A stretch of DNA of 64,000 nucleotides, from assembly GCA_028683435.1 (NCBI GenBank), contig JAQUIG010000001.1, forward strand, positions 72,393 to 136,392, read 5' to 3'. The position numbers and the translations under genes are program-made. Numbering within the stretch: the first letter of the stretch is position 1; each line of letters begins with the position of its first letter. This document shows, piece after piece, positions 17,810-25,757 of the stretch. This DNA comes from Desulfuromonadaceae bacterium. GTDB lineage: Bacteria; Desulfobacterota; Desulfuromonadia; Geobacterales; Pseudopelobacteraceae. The notes below the pieces were generated by a model. The model saw nothing but the letters and a program-made list of their open reading frames with translations. It had not been told where the DNA came from and made no database searches.

Positions 17810-19130
17810 GTGGAAAAGAGCCAGAGTCGGTGATCTGTGCGATATAGTAAAAGGCGAAACGGGGCTGGCAAGTTCGACTCCTGGTCCGTATCCACTGGTT
17901 GCAACCGGCGCAGATAGAAGATCGTGTGATTCATGGCAGTTTGATACAGATGCGGTCTGCATCCCTCTGGTGTCATCAACCGGTCATGGCAAAAAAACTC
18001 TGAATTATGTTCACTATCAGTCAGGTAAATTTGCTATCGGCACCATATTGGCTGCCGTGATCCCCAAAGACCCGTCTATTCTGACGGCTCGTTTTCTTCA
18101 CCTTTACCTTTCGCACTTTAAGGATACCGTATTAGTGCCGTTAATGAAAGGTGCAGCTAATGTCAGCTTGTCGATGAAGGAGATTGCTTCGGTCCAGATT
18201 CCGGTGCCGCCTCTGGACGAACAGCAAAGTTTGATAGACCTGATCTTCCACATTGAAGATGAACATCGAGATCTGCTGGCAGAGACGAATCGCCAGGGGG
18301 AGATTCTGAAACAACTCTGTCAAGCTGTTCTACAGGAGGCGGTCGAGGGAAAGTTGACCGCCAGTTGGCGCAAGCAGCATCCGGTGGTGAAGGGCGATCT
18401 ACAGTATGACGCGGCAGCTCTTCTGGCACAGATCAAGGGCGATATAGAGCGGATGGTGAAGGAAGGCAAAATTCGGAAAGAGAAATTTCTGCCGGCGATA
18501 GCCGACTCCGACAAACCGTTTGACCTGCCGGATGGATGGGTATGGTGCAGGTTAGGAGCGTTGTCAGATATTAGAGGGGGTAAGAGAGTCCCTGTTGGCC
18601 ATGCCCTTACTAAAACCCCGACTCCATATATTTATATACGAGTTTCAGATATGGCTGGCGGTACCATATTGGACTCAGATACACGCTATCTCGACGAGTC
18701 CACGTATGAACATATCAAAAATTATACAATCAGCAAAGATGACCTGTATATGACAATAGTTGGTGCAACTATCGGAAAATGTGGGCTTGTACCGGATAAG
18801 TTTCATAATATGAATTTGACTGAAAATGCAGCAAAAATTTCGCCCATTTTGGTTAATAAAGAATATTTATACTCCACTTTTGAATCCCCTTTCTGCCAAA
18901 ACCAGTTCATTGACAAAACAAAGCAAGTTGGCGTTCAGAAAATGGCATTAAACCGGCTCCAGACTACGATTATTCCACTGCCACCTCTCGCAGAACAACA
19001 GGCCATCATTGCTCGTGTGGACAGCCTCATGACCACTATTGATGAACTGGAAAAACAGATTGCTGAACGCAAGGAACAGGCACAGCTGCTTTTGCAGACG
19101 GTGCTGCGTGAGGCGTTTGATGAGTCGTAA
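17802..19130 (+). CDS. hsdS: Type I restriction-modification specificity subunit
   Basis: A 442-residue S subunit with the classic duplicated layout. Target-recognition domain 1 (about 1-150) ends in IPVPPLDEQQSLIDLI. A helical spacer follows, then TRD2 (about 240-390) introduced by LPDGWVWCRLGALSDI and ended by IPLPPLAEQQAIIARVDSL, and finally the distal conserved helix. The two TRDs differ in sequence, so a bipartite asymmetric target is expected; it cannot be read from sequence. I chose the GTG at 17802: a perfect AAGGAG (17789-17794) precedes it by 7 nt and the protein then begins VAEWKRARVGDL as in homologues. Confidence 0.93.
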   Translation: MAEWKRARVGDLCDIVKGETGLASSTPGPYPLVATGADRRSCDSWQFDTDAVCIPLVSSTGHGKKTLNYVHYQSGKFAIGTILAAVIPKDPSILTARFLHLYLSHFKDTVLVPLMKGAANVSLSMKEIASVQIPVPPLDEQQSLIDLIFHIEDEHRDLLAETNRQGEILKQLCQAVLQEAVEGKLTASWRKQHPVVKGDLQYDAAALLAQIKGDIERMVKEGKIRKEKFLPAIADSDKPFDLPDGWVWCRLGALSDIRGGKRVPVGHALTKTPTPYIYIRVSDMAGGTILDSDTRYLDESTYEHIKNYTISKDDLYMTIVGATIGKCGLVPDKFHNMNLTENAAKISPILVNKEYLYSTFESPFCQNQFIDKTKQVGVQKMALNRLQTTIIPLPPLAEQQAIIARVDSLMTTIDELEKQIAERKEQAQLLLQTVLREAFDES

Positions 19131-19184
19131 TTAGATGTTAATTAGCTTCTCAAATACCATTATTGAAGTATAGGAGCAGTTAAA

Positions 19185-19676
19185 ATGGCAAAATATACTG
19201 GATCTGCTGACATTTACCGAGAACTTGTCGAAGATTCTCCAGAGAATTGGTTATACGGATTAGTGGCATTCGCTGTTATTGAAGAGCAACGTATTGAGTG
19301 GATGAAGCACTACGAAAGCCAAAACGGAAAAATACCCTGTGAAGATGAAATTAAAAAGTGGTACGAGCAACAACCGGCGAGTGTATTATTGAGAGCAAAG
19401 GGGATCGCAGAAAATGCTCTTCAAAATTATGCAACTGAAGTGCTTGAAGTGGCTAATGGCGACATCAGAACAGAGATTGAAGAGGGTATTATTGTAAGTG
19501 AGATAAAAAAGTTGAGCAGTTTTTGGCCGCAGTTTGGAGTAAATCTTGCTGGAGGCTTCGCTAGTGCGTTAATTTTTGCGGCTTTTTTGATCATAATGGC
19601 ATTTTTTGTTTTAAATGATACTTCTCCTGTCGAAATTGGGAAAAAAATCAAACCTCATATAGAGGAGAAAAAATAA
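19185..19676 (+). CDS. Unknown protein with a C-terminal membrane helix
   Basis: A 163-residue protein preceded by an AGGAG site. The first ~120 residues are charged and helical (YRELVEDSPENWLYGLVAFAVIEEQRIEW). One hydrophobic helix follows at about 125-147 (LAGGFASALIFAAFLIIMAF), then a short basic tail. It is most simply a tail-anchored membrane protein with its bulk in the cytoplasm. It sits 54 bp after hsdS and overlaps the next small gene by one base, so the two are coupled. I do not recognise a family. Its place between a restriction operon and an OLD nuclease suggests a defence accessory role (inference only). Confidence 0.75.
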   Translation: MAKYTGSADIYRELVEDSPENWLYGLVAFAVIEEQRIEWMKHYESQNGKIPCEDEIKKWYEQQPASVLLRAKGIAENALQNYATEVLEVANGDIRTEIEEGIIVSEIKKLSSFWPQFGVNLAGGFASALIFAAFLIIMAFFVLNDTSPVEIGKKIKPHIEEKK

Positions 19677-19921
19677 TGAAAAAATCAGAGGTAACAAGTA
19701 GACGGGCTGCCTCGGCAGCGTCCATTGTTCTTCGGAGTGAGAGTTCAAGCAAGACTGCAAAGTCTGCTGCGGGATCAGCCCTTTCCCAAAGAAAGGCTCC
19801 TGGAAAAGTCACATCAACCATGGCTGCAACCGCTGCGTCTAAAACACTTCACAGTAGTGCTTCAAGTAAGAAAGCGAAAACATCTGCTGGTTCAGCATTG
19901 ACGCAGAAACCTAAAAAATAG
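19676..19921 (+). CDS. Small Ala/Ser/Lys-rich protein with two tandem repeats
   Basis: An 81-residue basic protein made of two diverged copies of a ~37-residue unit. Copy one contains TSRRAASAASIVLR...SSSKTAKSAAGSALSQ and copy two contains TSTMAATAASKTLH...ASSKKAKTSAGSALTQ. The composition (Ala, Ser, Lys, Thr) resembles nucleoid-type or linker proteins, but I know no function. Small proteins of this composition occur near restriction and mobile loci. Its ATG shares one base with the stop of the preceding gene (TAATG), with a GAGGAG site just before. Confidence 0.7.
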   Translation: MKKSEVTSRRAASAASIVLRSESSSKTAKSAAGSALSQRKAPGKVTSTMAATAASKTLHSSASSKKAKTSAGSALTQKPKK

Positions 19922-20062
19922 AAAATACGAAAATGTCGCATCGTACATGGTGGTTGGCAGTGGACGGATCACAGAGCTGGCTAAAACCGACATTGAGTCA
20001 AACTACATTATGTAGCCACGACTCTCATGTTGAGCCTGCAAGAATGAAAAGGAGAATGTATT

Positions 20063-22087
20063 ATGCGGTTAGTAAAGGCTAGAATCCAGAACTACCGAAG
20101 TATTATCGACACCGGCTTGTTTGATATAGAAAAGACAAAGACCATCATGGTCGGTCCGAATGAAGCGGGAAAGACAGCGATACTTCAAGCCTTGCAACAA
20201 ATTAATCCACCGCCTGATGTCCCTAAATTCGATGCGCTTCGAGATTATCCCCGTGCAAAGTTCAATGACATAACAACCAATAAGGTGTTGCCAGAAAACG
20301 TAAAAGTAGTGGAGGCTCATTTTGCGCTTGAACAGGCAGATCTTGATGAACTGCCAGAAGGATTCGCGGATTGTACCTACATTTTTTGGCGCAAGCTTGA
20401 TAATAAAGCTATACATGATCTGCGAGGTGGCCCACAGATCGAGAGTTATGGAAACTTACACAAAGATTTAATCCGGCTTTGCTCACATATTGATCCCAGA
20501 CTACCTGCCGTTGCGGATGGCGCTCCTGAACCTGAAAAGCCAAGCGAGTTGCTAGATATAATAACGAAGACATGGAATGATAATACAAAAATTGAAGGTG
20601 CTAATGCAAAATTGTTACTTTGTTGGCTGGATAAAATATTGCCGCTTGTTGATGAGGGCAATGAAATAGAGGAAAAACGTTTTGACAAGTTAAAGAAAGC
20701 AATTACAGTCTCAGAACGACGCGATAAAGCATTAGCAACACTGAATTCCAGGCTACCTGTATTGGTTCTGTTTAACAACTATTTCCGTGTGAAACCACTT
20801 ATTCATCTTGATCACCTCGCAACAAGAATAGAAACAAAAGTCCTTGATGACGCGCAGTATGATTATGGCAATCAATGTCTCTTGAAACTCCTCGGATTTA
20901 CCGCAAGAGAGTTGTCAACTCTTGGTAAAACTGCTGATCCTCCCGCAAATAATCCAACCGCACTCAAAAATTATCGTGATCAATTGGATAAGCGAAGTTA
21001 TCAACTTAATGCCGCTAGTGTACGACTGACTGATGAAATCTGTGGGGTATGGTCTCCCGACGCTAGTAAAGATGAAGCAAATCGTCTGAGAGTCCAAGCG
21101 GACGGCCAATACCTGAAGGTTGTTGTTGAGGATGATTTGGGGGTAGAAATTGAACTAGATCAGCGTTCCGAAGGATTTCAATGGTTGGTGTCCTTCTTTG
21201 TTGTTTTCTTCGCAGAGGCTGTAGACAAACATGAAAATGCCATTTTGTTGCTTGATGAACCGGGCCTCAGTTTGCATGGGCTAAAGCAACGGGAGTTTCG
21301 AAATACTATCTCTAAACTTGCTGAGAAGAACCAGACTCTATATACCACGCATTCTCCCTTTTTGGTTGGGCCGGACGAGCTTGACATCGTTCGAGTTGTT
21401 GAAATGACTGACCGGAGGGTCGGAACAACAGTACATACTACTATTTCAGCAGGTGATCCAGCCGCAATGCTGCCTTTGCAGGAAGCATTGGGCTATGATC
21501 TTGCCCAAAGTCTCTTTACACAACAACGTAACCTTGTTCTTGAAGGTCTAACTGATTACTGGTACTTGGACGTGGTCGCTCAACTTTTACGAGAAGGTGG
21601 AATTGTAACTCTGAATGACAAAATTGCATTGGTGCCAGCAGCAAGCGCGGGGAAGGTCGTTTATTATGCGACAATTCTTCATGCGCAAAAGTTGAAAGTG
21701 GCAGCACTGCTTGATTCTGATTCTGCCGGAGATCAAGCCGCTCAGCAGGAAAACCTTGTTCATACTCTAGGAAACAAAGCTATTCTGAGAACGAAGGATG
21801 TTTATAGCGGGGCCGTAAACAAGCCGGAGATTGAGGATTTACTGCGTGAAACGCTTGTCCAAGTGGCTAAGTCAGAGTTGGGGTGGGATGTTGAGAATAC
21901 AGCCGGAAAACAGATGGCACGGCCTATTGTCGAGGTGTTTGCAGCAGAGGTTACAGGTTTTTCGAAATACAAGCTGGCCAAGGCATTTCTTAGTTGGGCA
22001 CGGGCTCACGAGTCATCCGATCTAACTCCAGACGAGACCAAACAATGGGCAGCATTGATTGAGCGAATTAATAAGGCGCTGAAATAA
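20063..22087 (+). CDS. OLD-family ATP-dependent endonuclease (AAA ATPase + TOPRIM)
   Basis: A 674-residue protein. The N-terminal SMC/RecF-like ATPase starts with the typical LVKARIQNYRSI and has Walker A GPNEAGKT (31-38). The ABC-like signature region is DQRSEGFQWL, Walker B is ILLLDEPGLSLHG (~396) and TTHSPFLV is the H-loop. The C-terminal TOPRIM nuclease begins around residue 488 (LVLEGLTDYWYLD), with the metal-binding LLDSDSAGD near 548. OLD proteins are nucleases that act against phage or on recombination intermediates. No UvrD/GajB helicase follows, so it is not a Gabija pair. AAGGAG precedes the ATG. The HEPN-like gene lies directly downstream. Confidence 0.88.
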   Translation: MRLVKARIQNYRSIIDTGLFDIEKTKTIMVGPNEAGKTAILQALQQINPPPDVPKFDALRDYPRAKFNDITTNKVLPENVKVVEAHFALEQADLDELPEGFADCTYIFWRKLDNKAIHDLRGGPQIESYGNLHKDLIRLCSHIDPRLPAVADGAPEPEKPSELLDIITKTWNDNTKIEGANAKLLLCWLDKILPLVDEGNEIEEKRFDKLKKAITVSERRDKALATLNSRLPVLVLFNNYFRVKPLIHLDHLATRIETKVLDDAQYDYGNQCLLKLLGFTARELSTLGKTADPPANNPTALKNYRDQLDKRSYQLNAASVRLTDEICGVWSPDASKDEANRLRVQADGQYLKVVVEDDLGVEIELDQRSEGFQWLVSFFVVFFAEAVDKHENAILLLDEPGLSLHGLKQREFRNTISKLAEKNQTLYTTHSPFLVGPDELDIVRVVEMTDRRVGTTVHTTISAGDPAAMLPLQEALGYDLAQSLFTQQRNLVLEGLTDYWYLDVVAQLLREGGIVTLNDKIALVPAASAGKVVYYATILHAQKLKVAALLDSDSAGDQAAQQENLVHTLGNKAILRTKDVYSGAVNKPEIEDLLRETLVQVAKSELGWDVENTAGKQMARPIVEVFAAEVTGFSKYKLAKAFLSWARAHESSDLTPDETKQWAALIERINKALK

Positions 22088-22111
22088 AGCGTTTGAAATA
22101 AGTGACAAGCC

Positions 22112-22225
22112 ATGAATGAACCACAAATCAAAGACATTCAAAGCATCAAAAAAATATTGGACGACCACAAGTCGTTATTGTTGCTCAAAAAAGCATGTTT
22201 TTTCTTCGTCCAATTCTCAAGTTGA
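22112..22225 (+). other. Out-of-frame 5' open frame with a slippery U6C site
   Basis: An ATG at 22112, 25 bp after the OLD stop, opens a frame reading MNEPQIKDIQSIKKILDDHK and ending at a TGA (22223-22225). It overlaps the start of the next gene in the other frame. At 22198-22204 the sequence is T TTT TTC in the reading phase needed for -1 slippage. A -1 shift there joins it to the downstream frame (...KACFF then LRPILKL). It may be a programmed frameshift, a real 1-bp mutation or a homopolymer sequencing error. Confidence 0.45.
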
Positions 22226-23430
22226 TCAGAGTTGACGTTAGCAAAATCGATGGCGAATTCGAAAAGCTGAAAGAGATGGAGCCTCAACTAATCAAACTGG
22301 CCACTATTCCAGATAAATTCAATGATACTTTTGCGAAAAAGGGCTGGATCATGTACGAAATGATGGATTTAGAGGTGGCCGAAAAAGCAATATTGTTAGC
22401 TTTAAATGATAGCCTGGAGTCGGCAGAGCAAGAGTTGACAGATCATTATACTCCTGAACGAGTTAAGCGGAAGTTGCTCACCATGTTCGGAGTTAAGGCT
22501 TTTTGGCCAAGAATGGATCTTGCCAATAAAGCGTTAACCGATTACACAGAGGAACGCTATCATGCAAGTGTCCCGGTTGTGCTGGCACTGCTTGATGGGA
22601 TGGTAAACGAGATTCATGGCAAACAGAAGGGGGTGCGGCGAGGTTTTTCCTCTGATGAAGCTGATCTGGAGGCGTGGGACTCAATTGCAGCACATAGCAA
22701 AGGCTTGAATGAATTAAAACGGATATTCAATGCGGGGAGATATTCTACGGTAGCAGAGCAAATCACGATTCCTTACAGGAACGGAATTTTACATGGAATG
22801 GATTTGGGCTATGACAACAAAGTTGTTGTCGCCAAAGCATGGGCTGCACTTTTTGCGGCACGCGAATGGGCTATAAAGGCTGAACATGGATTGCTGGAAG
22901 CGCAGCCTGAAGAACCAAAGAAAACATGGAAAGAGCTTTTCAGTGCCATGGCTGAGCAGAGTCAGATAAAGAAGTTTCATGAAGAATGGACACCTATAGA
23001 ACGCATTCTTGATAAAGATAATTTCATATCAGACAACAATGAGTTTGTGGTGGGTACCCCAGAGTATACCCTTGCTGAATTTCTGTTACTTTGGGGAAAG
23101 TGTAATTACGGGAAAATGGGGAATTATTTGTCGCAATACATAAATGGAAACGAGTGGAAGACTTTTCCTGCAAAACTGAGAGGGATCTACTGCGAAAAGG
23201 CATTTTCAGATTTTACCATTGGCAAGATCGTCGAAACCGCACCTTCGATTACCATGATACGCGGTGTAATGAACTATTGTGAAAAGGGTATTCCAACGTC
23301 CAAAAGAAAAACGATCCGACTTATTGCTGAAACAACAGCCGGAGATATGGCATTTCGCATAACCAGTGAGACCGTTTGGCGGATAATGGATATGAATGTT
23401 ATAGACAATGGTGTAATTGATGATTATTAA
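22195..23430 (+). CDS. Unknown protein with a HEPN-like RNxxxH motif
   Basis: The main open frame encodes 411 residues. The only motif I recognise is YRNGILHG, with Arg195-Asn196 and His200, which fits the Rx4-6H signature (RNxxxH form) of HEPN ribonucleases. It is followed by a helix (KAWAALFAAREWAIKAE) as expected for that fold. The flanking sequence is helical and charged, and no membrane segments are seen. The internal start at 22195 has no Shine-Dalgarno site and the protein may really begin at 22112 through a frameshift. It lies just downstream of the OLD nuclease gene and is probably cotranscribed with it. A toxin-like RNase activated by the OLD ATPase is an inference. Confidence 0.7.
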   Translation: MFFLRPILKLIRVDVSKIDGEFEKLKEMEPQLIKLATIPDKFNDTFAKKGWIMYEMMDLEVAEKAILLALNDSLESAEQELTDHYTPERVKRKLLTMFGVKAFWPRMDLANKALTDYTEERYHASVPVVLALLDGMVNEIHGKQKGVRRGFSSDEADLEAWDSIAAHSKGLNELKRIFNAGRYSTVAEQITIPYRNGILHGMDLGYDNKVVVAKAWAALFAAREWAIKAEHGLLEAQPEEPKKTWKELFSAMAEQSQIKKFHEEWTPIERILDKDNFISDNNEFVVGTPEYTLAEFLLLWGKCNYGKMGNYLSQYINGNEWKTFPAKLRGIYCEKAFSDFTIGKIVETAPSITMIRGVMNYCEKGIPTSKRKTIRLIAETTAGDMAFRITSETVWRIMDMNVIDNGVIDDY

Positions 23431-23547
23431 AATTGGAGCCCGTGTTGCTGCCTTATAACCCCTCATATTCAAAGGCAGCTTGCCGAGCGCTGACTTGGTT
23501 GACTTAATGGAAGACGGCGAAGAAGTCCTGTTGGTTTTGAGGAAGAA

Positions 23548-24417
23548 ATGAAAATATCCCTCCAGGAAATACACAGCAATTACGAAGGATTCTCTAGGCT
23601 GATCCAGTTGGCCACTCAAACAGCTGGGTGCTTTCTGGACGATATCGAGATCGACATGAGCCATGTCGGCTGGATAGATGCCAACATGTGCGCCCCTCTA
23701 GGTGCGGTCCTATACATGGTGGGACGGGATATAAATTCGATTCGGCTAACCAACGTCCCGGCCAGTGTGGAAACAATCCTTTCAAAGAACGGGTTTTTGT
23801 GCAATTACGGCTGGACCAGAAAAAATGACATCCACGGTTCAACCATCGAATACAAACGGTTCGAGCCGAAAGATGACCGGTATTTTGCCGACTATATCGA
23901 AAAGCAGATGATCGGCAAGGGTATTCCCGAAATGTCACCAGGTCTCTTGAAGAAGTTTCGCGCAAGCATCTACGAGATTTTTAGTAATTCAGTGATTCAT
24001 TCTCAAACAAAGCTGGGCATATTTTCTTGCGGGCAGTACTTTCCCAGGAAGCACCGACTCGATTTTTCTGTTGCCGATCTGGGAATCGGGATATGCTCCA
24101 ATATCCGCGAACGGCGTGGCCTTACCTTGTCGGCTGAAGAGGCAATAAGCTGGGCGCTTGAAGGGAAGAATACTACCAAGTCCGGACCTATACCCGGTGG
24201 TTTGGGATTGAAGTTGTTGCGGGAGTTCATCGTCAAGAACGAGGGTCGGATTCAGATTGTTTCCGATAAGGGGTATTGGGAACTGTCAGAGGGCACGGTA
24301 AAAAAGAGAGCTTTTTCAGAACCCTTTCCAGGCACGATCGTCAATATCGAAATTAACACAGCCGATGCAAAGTCGTACCGGCTAGTATCCGAGATTCGTT
24401 CAGAAGACATTTTTTGA
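23548..24417 (+). CDS. STAS-like domain fused to a GHKL (histidine-kinase-like) ATPase
   Basis: A 289-residue protein starting behind GAGG. Residues ~1-95 look like a STAS/MlaB-type fold (DIEIDMSHVGWIDANMCAPLGAVL, resembling the anti-sigma-antagonist core). Residues ~125-275 form a GHKL ATPase: N-box RASIYEIFSNSVIHS (Glu143, Asn147), G1 box FSVADLGIGI (Asp177-x-Gly179-x-Gly181) and G2 box GGLGLKLL (217-224). There is no phosphoacceptor His domain and no membrane segment, so it resembles SpoIIAB/RsbW-type kinases rather than sensor kinases. It heads an operon with a DUF4325 STAS-like gene and a PIN nuclease gene. It may phosphorylate or bind the DUF4325 protein (inference). Confidence 0.8.
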   Translation: MKISLQEIHSNYEGFSRLIQLATQTAGCFLDDIEIDMSHVGWIDANMCAPLGAVLYMVGRDINSIRLTNVPASVETILSKNGFLCNYGWTRKNDIHGSTIEYKRFEPKDDRYFADYIEKQMIGKGIPEMSPGLLKKFRASIYEIFSNSVIHSQTKLGIFSCGQYFPRKHRLDFSVADLGIGICSNIRERRGLTLSAEEAISWALEGKNTTKSGPIPGGLGLKLLREFIVKNEGRIQIVSDKGYWELSEGTVKKRAFSEPFPGTIVNIEINTADAKSYRLVSEIRSEDIF

Positions 24418-24426
24418 GAGGTTATT

Positions 24427-24789
24427 ATGAGCAGTCAGATTGTTGTCATGGTATTTGAGGTGGTTGGAAACGGAATCTGCGTTTCTTCCGATGATGGGCA
24501 AAAGGTGCATGACCAGATTGCCGCCGCCTTGCGGGAAAAGAAGAAGATAAAAGTTTCTTTCCTCAACGTGGAGAGCCTTACTTCCGCATTCCTTAACGCA
24601 GCGATAGGCCAACTGTATGGCAAGTTCTCAGAAGAAACCATCAGAGAGTCACTTGCCGTTGCAGAGATGGAGCAAGAGGATCTTGCCCTATTGAAACGAG
24701 TAGTGGAAACGGCCAAAGAGTATTTCAGCGACCCGGAGCGGTTCAAAAAAGCACGGGAAGACGCGCTGGAGGAAAAAGATGCCGACTAA
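24427..24789 (+). CDS. DUF4325 (STAS-like) protein
   Basis: A 120-residue cytoplasmic protein. The pattern KIKVSFLNVESLTSAFLNAAIGQLYGKF is the DUF4325 core: a beta strand ending in F.N...(L)TSAFLN, followed by a helix, analogous to STAS antagonists in which a Ser/Thr at the strand-helix turn is phosphorylated. A Thr-Ser pair (LTSAF) sits in just that position here. The last ~40 residues are a charged helix ending in EEKDAD. It begins 9 bp after the GHKL gene and overlaps the PIN gene by 11 bp. Confidence 0.8.
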   Translation: MSSQIVVMVFEVVGNGICVSSDDGQKVHDQIAAALREKKKIKVSFLNVESLTSAFLNAAIGQLYGKFSEETIRESLAVAEMEQEDLALLKRVVETAKEYFSDPERFKKAREDALEEKDAD

Positions 24790-25321
24790 CATTTATCAGG
24801 TAGACTCTTACGATTACACTGAGTCGGACGCACTCTTCATGGACACGAATATCTGGCTCTATGTTTATGCACCACAAGCACCGGATGATTGGAAAACCAG
24901 GATATATTCGAGATCACTGGTAAAAATCCTCACGGCAAAAAGTCGTATTTTTATTGATGCCTTGGTATTATCCGAATTCATCAACCGCTACGCACGCCTG
25001 GCTTATAATCTGTTCAAAGCTGCAGGCTCAACGATCAATTTCAAGGAATACCGCCAGTCTCCCGATTTTAAGCCGGTCGCAAAGGACATTGAGTCATCAG
25101 TGCGCCGGATATTGAAACACTGCCAGCGGACAGAAAGCAGCTTTTCGGATTGCGACATTAATAGCTTGTTGGCAAAGTATGGCGAAGGTAACTCGGATTT
25201 TAACGATCAACTGATGGTTGAATTGTGTAAAAGCAAGGGTTTTAAGCTCATAACCCATGATCGTGATTTCAAGGATTGTGGCGTAACTGTCCTGACCGCT
25301 AACAACAGATTACTGACTTAG
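24779..25321 (+). CDS. PIN domain ribonuclease
   Basis: A 180-residue PIN protein with the full acidic set: Asp22 in FMDTNIWLY, Glu66 in LSEFINRY, Asp140/Asp143 in SDFNDQL, and Asp161/Asp163 in THDRDF. PIN domains are Mg-dependent RNases, most often VapC-type toxins, but no VapB-like antitoxin is adjacent. Instead the gene starts inside the DUF4325 gene (ATG at 24779, 11-bp overlap), third in the STAS-GHKL operon. I infer that those two proteins control its activity. It ends just before a broken gene. Confidence 0.85.
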   Translation: MPTNIYQVDSYDYTESDALFMDTNIWLYVYAPQAPDDWKTRIYSRSLVKILTAKSRIFIDALVLSEFINRYARLAYNLFKAAGSTINFKEYRQSPDFKPVAKDIESSVRRILKHCQRTESSFSDCDINSLLAKYGEGNSDFNDQLMVELCKSKGFKLITHDRDFKDCGVTVLTANNRLLT

Positions 25322-25334
25322 ATATGCTGGTTAG

Positions 25335-25757
25335 CTGCACTTTTTCCGTCGTCGCCATGAAGCAATGTGGAATGAGGTACGTGAGGCTTATCCCTATGAC
25401 GACCGACGCCTGAAAGAAAAACTTGCTTCTCTTGAAACCAACCTGCTCATGTTGGAACACAGCGGCACAGGACGTGGCACTAACTATCGACTATCCCGCC
25501 GTTCTGCTGTCATCCTGAATGATGGAGTGACCTATGACATGACCAAAAGGTTGTACAGGGAAGCCATCAAAGTCCGGATTCTATCGCTTGTTAAGGAGCG
25601 TCCGCTCCGAAACGAAGACATCAGAAAGTTTACTGATCTTGGCAGATAACAGGTATATCGTATTCTCAAAGAGTTAGAATCTGAAGAGCTTATTTATCAG
25701 CAAGGGCATGGTCAGAGTGCCGTTTGGCACTTGAAGCAACCAATAAACAAACAATGA
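25335..25757 (+). pseudogene. Remnant of a winged-helix regulator or AlbA_2-type ATP-binding protein
   Basis: An open stretch begins at 25335 directly after a stop codon and has no start codon with a ribosome site; an ATG at 25365 is internal. It reads RRRHEAMWNEVREAYPYDD, then GRGTNYRLSRRSAV and a winged-helix-like KVRILSLVKERPLRNEDIRKFTDLGR. A TAA at 25647-25649 interrupts it, after which the same frame continues VYRILKELESEELIYQQGHG to a TGA at 25755-25757. The helix-turn-helix clearly spans the stop codon, so the gene is broken. The GRGTNYRL style is common at the C-terminus of AlbA_2 (RecG-like) proteins. Confidence 0.55.

Noticed and set aside
20063..22087. Gabija (GajA/GajB) assignment for the OLD-like gene.
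   Set aside because: No UvrD-type GajB helicase follows; the next gene is a HEPN-like protein.
23463..23551. A 28-codon open stretch ending FKGSLPSADLVDLMEDGEE-type sequence and overlapping the GHKL start by ATGA.
   Set aside because: It begins right after a stop codon and has no start with a ribosome site beyond a 14-codon ATG frame. Too short to support as a gene; possibly the tail of a lost gene.
24779..25321. Classic VapBC toxin-antitoxin assignment for the PIN gene.
   Set aside because: There is no VapB-type DNA-binding antitoxin upstream; the coupled gene is a DUF4325 STAS-like protein.
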